Below, in pieces: positions 59,960-64,000 of a stretch of 64,000 bases of DNA (position 1 is the stretch's first letter; every line of letters begins with the position of its first letter). Under the pieces are notes generated by a model. That model was not told the DNA's origin and did not search any database. It saw only the letters and a list, made by a program, of their open reading frames with translations. Source of the stretch: Herbaspirillum sp. meg3 (GTDB lineage Bacteria > Pseudomonadota > Gammaproteobacteria > Burkholderiales > Burkholderiaceae_D); contig NZ_CP022736.1 of NCBI RefSeq assembly GCF_002257565.1, positions 1,736,001 through 1,800,000 on the forward strand. Direction: 5' to 3'. The position numbers and the translations under genes are program-made.

Positions 59960-62055
59960 ATCTAAACAATCTGAGCAGCATGAAACTGCCGGCCTGGGTG
60001 CCGGTGAAGCATACCAAGGCACTCGCGGCGCCTATCCTCATCGTTATGATGCTAGCGATGATGGTGCTGCCGCTGCCGGCGTTTGCACTGGATATTCTGT
60101 TCAGCTTCAATATTTCGCTGTCGGTTATCGTTCTGCTGACTGCTCTGTACACCGTCAAGCCGTTGGATTTCGTTGCTTTCCCGGCCGTGCTGCTGGTCAG
60201 TACGATGCTGCGCCTGTCGCTCAACGTTGCTTCCACACGCGTCGTGCTGACCGAAGGCCACACCGGTCCGGACGCTGCCGGTAAGGTGATCGAAGCCTTT
60301 GGCCACTTCCTGATCGGTGGCAACTACACCGTGGGTATTGTGGTGTTTATCATCCTGACGATCATTAACTTTACCGTTGTCACCAAGGGTGCCGGCCGTA
60401 TTGCTGAAGTGGGTGCACGCTTTACTCTGGATGCGATGCCGGGTAAGCAGATGGCGATCGATGCCGACTTGAACGCCGGTATGATCGGCGAACCTGAAGC
60501 GCGTGCGCGTCGTAAGGAAGTTGCTCAGGAAGCAGAATTCTACGGCGCGATGGACGGCGCCAGTAAGTACGTGCGCGGCGATGCCGTCGCCGGCATTATC
60601 GTTACCGTTGTCAATATCGTGGGTGGCTTGGTCGTCGGTATGATTCAGCATGATCTGGCATTCGATATGGCGCTCAAGAACTACACCTTGCTGGCGATCG
60701 GTGACGGCCTGGTTGCGCAGATTCCTTCTCTGATCATTTCCACTGCAGCCGGTGTTGTGGTGTCTCGTGTGGCCAACGATCAGGACGTCGGCGGCCAGCT
60801 GATCAATCAGTTGTTTGCCAAACCGGAAGTACTGTACCTGACCGCGATCATCATCGGCGGCATGGGCATGATCCCGGGCATGCCGCATATTGCGTTCATC
60901 TTGCTGGCGGGCATACTGGCAGGCACTGCGTACATGGTGAACAAGCGGATCCAGGAAGCAACCGTCCAGACCGAAATGCCTGCGCCGACCGCTGTTGCGC
61001 CTGAAATTGAAGAAGCAACATGGCAAGATATTCTGCCGGTCGACACACTGGGGCTGGAAGTCGGCTACCGCCTGATTCCGCTGGTGGATAAAGGGCAGGG
61101 CGGCGAACTCTTGCGCCGCATCAAAGGCATCCGTAAGAAATTCGCACAGGAAGTCGGTTTCCTCTCACCGCCGGTACACATTCGCGACAATCTGGAACTG
61201 AAACCATCGGCATATCGGATTGCTTTGAAAGGTGTTGAAATCGGCAAGGGCGAAGCTACCTTCGGTCAGTTTTTGGCGATTAACCCAGGGATGGTGACTG
61301 GCCCATTGCCAGGACTGATGACCACCGATCCTGCGTTCGGTTTGCCAGCTGTCTGGATTGAAAGCAGCATGCGCGAAATGGCGCAAACCATGGGTTACAC
61401 GGTGGTGGATACCGGCACCGTGATCGCCACTCACCTGAATCACCTCATTACCTTGCACGCCGCCGAACTGCTCGGTCGTCAGGAAGTGCAGCAACTGCTC
61501 GACCACATTGCCAAGGATGCGCCGAAGCTGGTCGAAGATCTGGTACCCAAGCTGTTGCCTTTGGGTACTGTACAGAAAGTGTTGCAAAACCTCCTCATCG
61601 AAGGCGTGCATATTCGGGATATGCGGACTATTATCGAAACCCTGGCCGAGAATGCGGCGCGGGTGCAGGAGCCGAACGAACTCACTGCCATCGTGCGCAT
61701 TGCCTTGGGCCGCGCGATCATACAACAGATTTTCCCGACCGAAGCAGAGTTGTCCGTCATGGCGCTCGACGGCAAGCTCGAACGCTTGCTGATGCAGGCG
61801 ATGCAGGCCAGCGGTCCGGAGGGCGGCGGTATCGAGCCAGGTCTGGCCGATGCGTTGATTACACAAACAGAGAATGCAGCACGTCATCAAGAGCAGTTGG
61901 GTTTAACCCCGGTATTGTTAGTCCCGGCACCATTAAGGGCATTGCTGTCGCGCTTCCTGCGACGCGCCATGCCGCAGCTCCGGGTTCTTTCGCACGCTGA
62001 AGTTCCTGATTCGAAAACGATTAAAGTTACTAGCCTAGTTGGAGGGCAAGCATGA
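59956..62055 (+). CDS. flhA: Flagellar type III export gate protein FlhA
   Basis: 699 residues: about eight N-terminal membrane helices, the FHIPEP signature RLSLNVASTRVVLTEGHTG, the proton-path region GAMDGASKYVRGDAVAGI, and a large cytoplasmic domain from about 330 that binds chaperone-substrate complexes. It forms the nonameric export gate with FlhB in the basal body. Overlaps flhB and flhF by ATGA. Confidence 0.97.
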   Translation: MNLNNLSSMKLPAWVPVKHTKALAAPILIVMMLAMMVLPLPAFALDILFSFNISLSVIVLLTALYTVKPLDFVAFPAVLLVSTMLRLSLNVASTRVVLTEGHTGPDAAGKVIEAFGHFLIGGNYTVGIVVFIILTIINFTVVTKGAGRIAEVGARFTLDAMPGKQMAIDADLNAGMIGEPEARARRKEVAQEAEFYGAMDGASKYVRGDAVAGIIVTVVNIVGGLVVGMIQHDLAFDMALKNYTLLAIGDGLVAQIPSLIISTAAGVVVSRVANDQDVGGQLINQLFAKPEVLYLTAIIIGGMGMIPGMPHIAFILLAGILAGTAYMVNKRIQEATVQTEMPAPTAVAPEIEEATWQDILPVDTLGLEVGYRLIPLVDKGQGGELLRRIKGIRKKFAQEVGFLSPPVHIRDNLELKPSAYRIALKGVEIGKGEATFGQFLAINPGMVTGPLPGLMTTDPAFGLPAVWIESSMREMAQTMGYTVVDTGTVIATHLNHLITLHAAELLGRQEVQQLLDHIAKDAPKLVEDLVPKLLPLGTVQKVLQNLLIEGVHIRDMRTIIETLAENAARVQEPNELTAIVRIALGRAIIQQIFPTEAELSVMALDGKLERLLMQAMQASGPEGGGIEPGLADALITQTENAARHQEQLGLTPVLLVPAPLRALLSRFLRRAMPQLRVLSHAEVPDSKTIKVTSLVGGQA

Positions 62056-63500
62056 ACGTTAAAAAATTTATTGCAGGTTCGTCGCGCGATGCATGGCGCC
62101 AGGTTCGCGAAGCGCTCGGTCCGGATGCGGTCATCCTCTCCAATCGCAATATCGAAGACGGAGTCGAAATTCTGGCAATGGCGAACGAGGATATGTCTTC
62201 GTTGGTCGTGCCTGCCATGGCCAAGGATGCGATGCCGCGCCCGGCCGTGCGACGACCTCCGGCGCAACCTGCTCAGCCGCAGGCCGCCGCGCCACGCCGC
62301 GTCGAGCATCAGGGGCTGGGTGTCGAATCAAGCGCTATCGAACACAGTGCTGCACAGGCTGAAGCACGCGTATGGCGTACCCGCAACGCCGCCCGCGCCA
62401 GCGCCAAGGAGCAGCAAGAGGCAGCGCAACAGCAGCGACCTTCGCAAGCCTCGTCGGCTCCTTCGGCGTCTCCACAACGTCCGAAGCAATCGCCCATCAT
62501 GGCGGAGTTTGATGGCAAGGATTACGACGAGATTCTGTCCGATGTGATGACGGAAATCCGTTCCATGCGCGGTGTACTGGAAACCCAACTGGCAGAAATC
62601 TCCTGGGGTGGCACGCAAAAGCGTGAACCGGCCAAGGCCGCCATCATGCGTGAAATGCTGGCCGCCGGTTTCAGCGCCAGCCTGTCGCGTTTGATCACGG
62701 AAAACTTGCCGCAAAATCCAAAGTCGCAAGATGCGATGTTCTGGGTGAAATCGGTACTGGCCAAGAATCTGATGACCATGGCCAACGAGAACGAATTGTT
62801 GGAAGAAGGTGGCGTCTACGCGCTAGTCGGTCCAACCGGTGTTGGTAAAACGACCACGACGGCCAAACTGGCGGCGCGCTGTGTCATGCGCCACGGCCCG
62901 GGCAAGCTGGCCTTGATTACGACCGACGGCTATCGTATCGGCGGCTACGAGCAATTGCGCATTTACGGCAAGATTCTCGGTGTCATGGTTCACTCGGTGA
63001 AAGACGAGGCCGATTTGCGTATCGCTTTGGACGAACTGCGCGGCAAACATACTGTCCTAATCGATACGGCAGGCATGGGCCAGCGCGATCAGATGGTTGC
63101 AGAACAAGCAGCCATGCTGTCCGGCGCGGGTACCGAGATCAAGCGCCTGCTTTGCCTCAATGCAACAGCAACCGGCGGCACGCTCAATGAAGTTGTGAGC
63201 GCTTACTCCGGCGACGGCCTGGCAGGCTGCATCATCACCAAGCTTGATGAAGCGGCGACCATTGGCAACGTGCTCGATGTTGTCATCCGTCAAAAATTGA
63301 ATCTCTATTACGTTGCCAACGGTCAACGCGTTCCAGAAGATTTGCATGTCGCCAACAAGTTGTATCTGGCTGACCGAGCCTTTAAACTGAAGCGTGAAAC
63401 TGCGCCGTTCGAGTTTCAGGATGCCGAGTTGCCGGTTGTTGTCGGACCGACAGCAACAGCCATGAATGACAAAAGCCTGCGGGAGGTGATCCTTGGCTAG
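62052..63500 (+). CDS. flhF: Flagellar SRP-like GTPase FlhF
   Basis: 482 residues: N-terminal basic domain (MNVKKFIAGSSRDAWRQVREALG), a low-complexity Pro/Ala/Gln linker (about 62-148), then the NG GTPase with P-loop GPTGVGKT at 260-267, DGYRIGGYEQL, DTAGMGQRD at 338-346 and TKLDEA. It sets flagellar site and number at the pole with FlhG. The gene ends 8 bases inside flhG, so the two are coupled. Confidence 0.95.
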   Translation: MNVKKFIAGSSRDAWRQVREALGPDAVILSNRNIEDGVEILAMANEDMSSLVVPAMAKDAMPRPAVRRPPAQPAQPQAAAPRRVEHQGLGVESSAIEHSAAQAEARVWRTRNAARASAKEQQEAAQQQRPSQASSAPSASPQRPKQSPIMAEFDGKDYDEILSDVMTEIRSMRGVLETQLAEISWGGTQKREPAKAAIMREMLAAGFSASLSRLITENLPQNPKSQDAMFWVKSVLAKNLMTMANENELLEEGGVYALVGPTGVGKTTTTAKLAARCVMRHGPGKLALITTDGYRIGGYEQLRIYGKILGVMVHSVKDEADLRIALDELRGKHTVLIDTAGMGQRDQMVAEQAAMLSGAGTEIKRLLCLNATATGGTLNEVVSAYSGDGLAGCIITKLDEAATIGNVLDVVIRQKLNLYYVANGQRVPEDLHVANKLYLADRAFKLKRETAPFEFQDAELPVVVGPTATAMNDKSLREVILG

Positions 63501-64000
63501 CTATGATGTTGATCAAGCGGAAGGACTGCGCCGGATGCTGGAGCGTCCGACGCCACGCGTGTTCAGTTTTTTCTCGGTGCTTCCCGACGATGAAAAAGGC
63601 GCGATGCTGATCAATCTGGCGGCTTCTCTTGCTGCGAATGACTGCAACGCCTTGCTGGTCGATGCATGCATGACGCCATCGAGCATCTTGTCCCGTTTTG
63701 GCGGAATGACGGTAGCCAGTCTGCTGGATGTCGCACGTCAGGAACGTCACCTCGACGAGGCAGTGCGACTGGTCCCGGAGGGTTTTGCATTGGCCCGTCT
63801 GTCGCGAAAGAATGTTTCTGCGGCCACGCATCCGCAAGCCTCGCGCCTGGCTGAAATTTTCGATGCACTGACTGCCGAGTCGGACATCACACTCGTCAAT
63901 GGCGAGCTGAATGACGATGATGTATTGCCGGTACCGGCGATGGAGATGGGCGAGATCGTCGTGCATATGTCGACTGGCGCCAATTCCATCAAGGCGGCTT
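63493..64000 (+). CDS. flhG: FlhG/FleN-like MinD-family ATPase (partial, runs off the window)
   Basis: Starts at TTG 63493 behind a very strong ribosome site (GGGAGGTGATCC at 63481-63492), overlapping the flhF stop; 169 codons are present. The N-terminus has DQAEGLRRMLERPTPRVFSFFSV, like the FlhG amphipathic lead, then the P-loop position and LINLAASLAANDCNALLVDACM. The deviant Walker A (SGKGGVGKT) of MinD/FlhG is replaced by PDDEKGAML, so ATP binding may be lost. Context (after flhF) supports FlhG; sequence alone would only say ParA/MinD-like. Confidence 0.75.
   Translation, partial: MASYDVDQAEGLRRMLERPTPRVFSFFSVLPDDEKGAMLINLAASLAANDCNALLVDACMTPSSILSRFGGMTVASLLDVARQERHLDEAVRLVPEGFALARLSRKNVSAATHPQASRLAEIFDALTAESDITLVNGELNDDDVLPVPAMEMGEIVVHMSTGANSIKAA

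Overview
The window looks like chromosomal DNA of a betaproteobacterium of the family Oxalobacteraceae, most like Herbaspirillum or a close relative. This rests on protein flavour and on gene orders: an EpsE-EpsF-EpsG exopolysaccharide block, cheR-cheD-cheB-cheY-cheZ followed by flhB-flhA-flhF-flhG, and uvrB divergent from an aspartate/aromatic aminotransferase. The genus is inference; no 16S gene is present.

Layout. 1-10.1 kb (minus): a compact exopolysaccharide operon. In transcription order it holds outer-membrane export protein EpsE, chain-length protein EpsF, kinase EpsG, a Wzx-like flippase, a family-2 glycosyltransferase, a Wzy-like polymerase, a secreted glycoside hydrolase and the start of an EpsL-like outer-membrane barrel. 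10.6-19.6 kb: a luciferase-like monooxygenase, glycerate kinase, a lipoprotein, a TonB-like protein and several small unknown proteins. Its long intergenic stretches hold intrinsic terminators, three candidate small RNAs with CU-rich anti-Shine-Dalgarno segments, and three loci with paired DnaA-box-like 9-mers. 19.7-26.0 kb: a zinc locus, with a DUF3299 / FtsX-like permease / ABC ATPase / DUF2796 (ZrgA) operon divergent from a 41-codon membrane protein gene and znuC-znuB-znuA, sharing a control region with two inverted repeats (probable Zur sites). 26.1-27.7 kb: a quinol-monooxygenase-like protein, a LysR regulator and a DUF3563-like small protein.

28.1-39.9 kb: a catabolic cluster: porin, GntR/FCD regulator, two VOC proteins, a 2-hydroxyacid dehydrogenase, a fumarylacetoacetate-hydrolase family enzyme, a complete SsuABC-like ABC importer, an alpha/beta hydrolase, a DapA-family aldolase/hydratase, a RidA-family deaminase, a RutE-like nitroreductase and a TauE-like exporter. 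AT-rich ATGTATAC/ATGAATACAT sites recur before its transcription units and suggest one GntR-controlled regulon. The substrate is unknown; the enzyme set resembles the lower steps of breakdown of a (possibly nitrogen-containing) ring compound.

40-54.5 kb: two chemoreceptors of different architecture, a uracil-DNA-glycosylase-like protein lacking the catalytic Asp, uvrB, an aminotransferase, two tandem tRNA-Asn, an Rrf2 regulator with an apparently leaderless promoter, a 264-bp MITE-like element inserted exactly at the Rrf2 stop codon, an MFS exporter, a DUF427 protein, a hybrid histidine kinase and tRNA-Pro. 54.6-64 kb: chemotaxis adaptation and signalling genes leading into the flagellar export genes, ending inside flhG.
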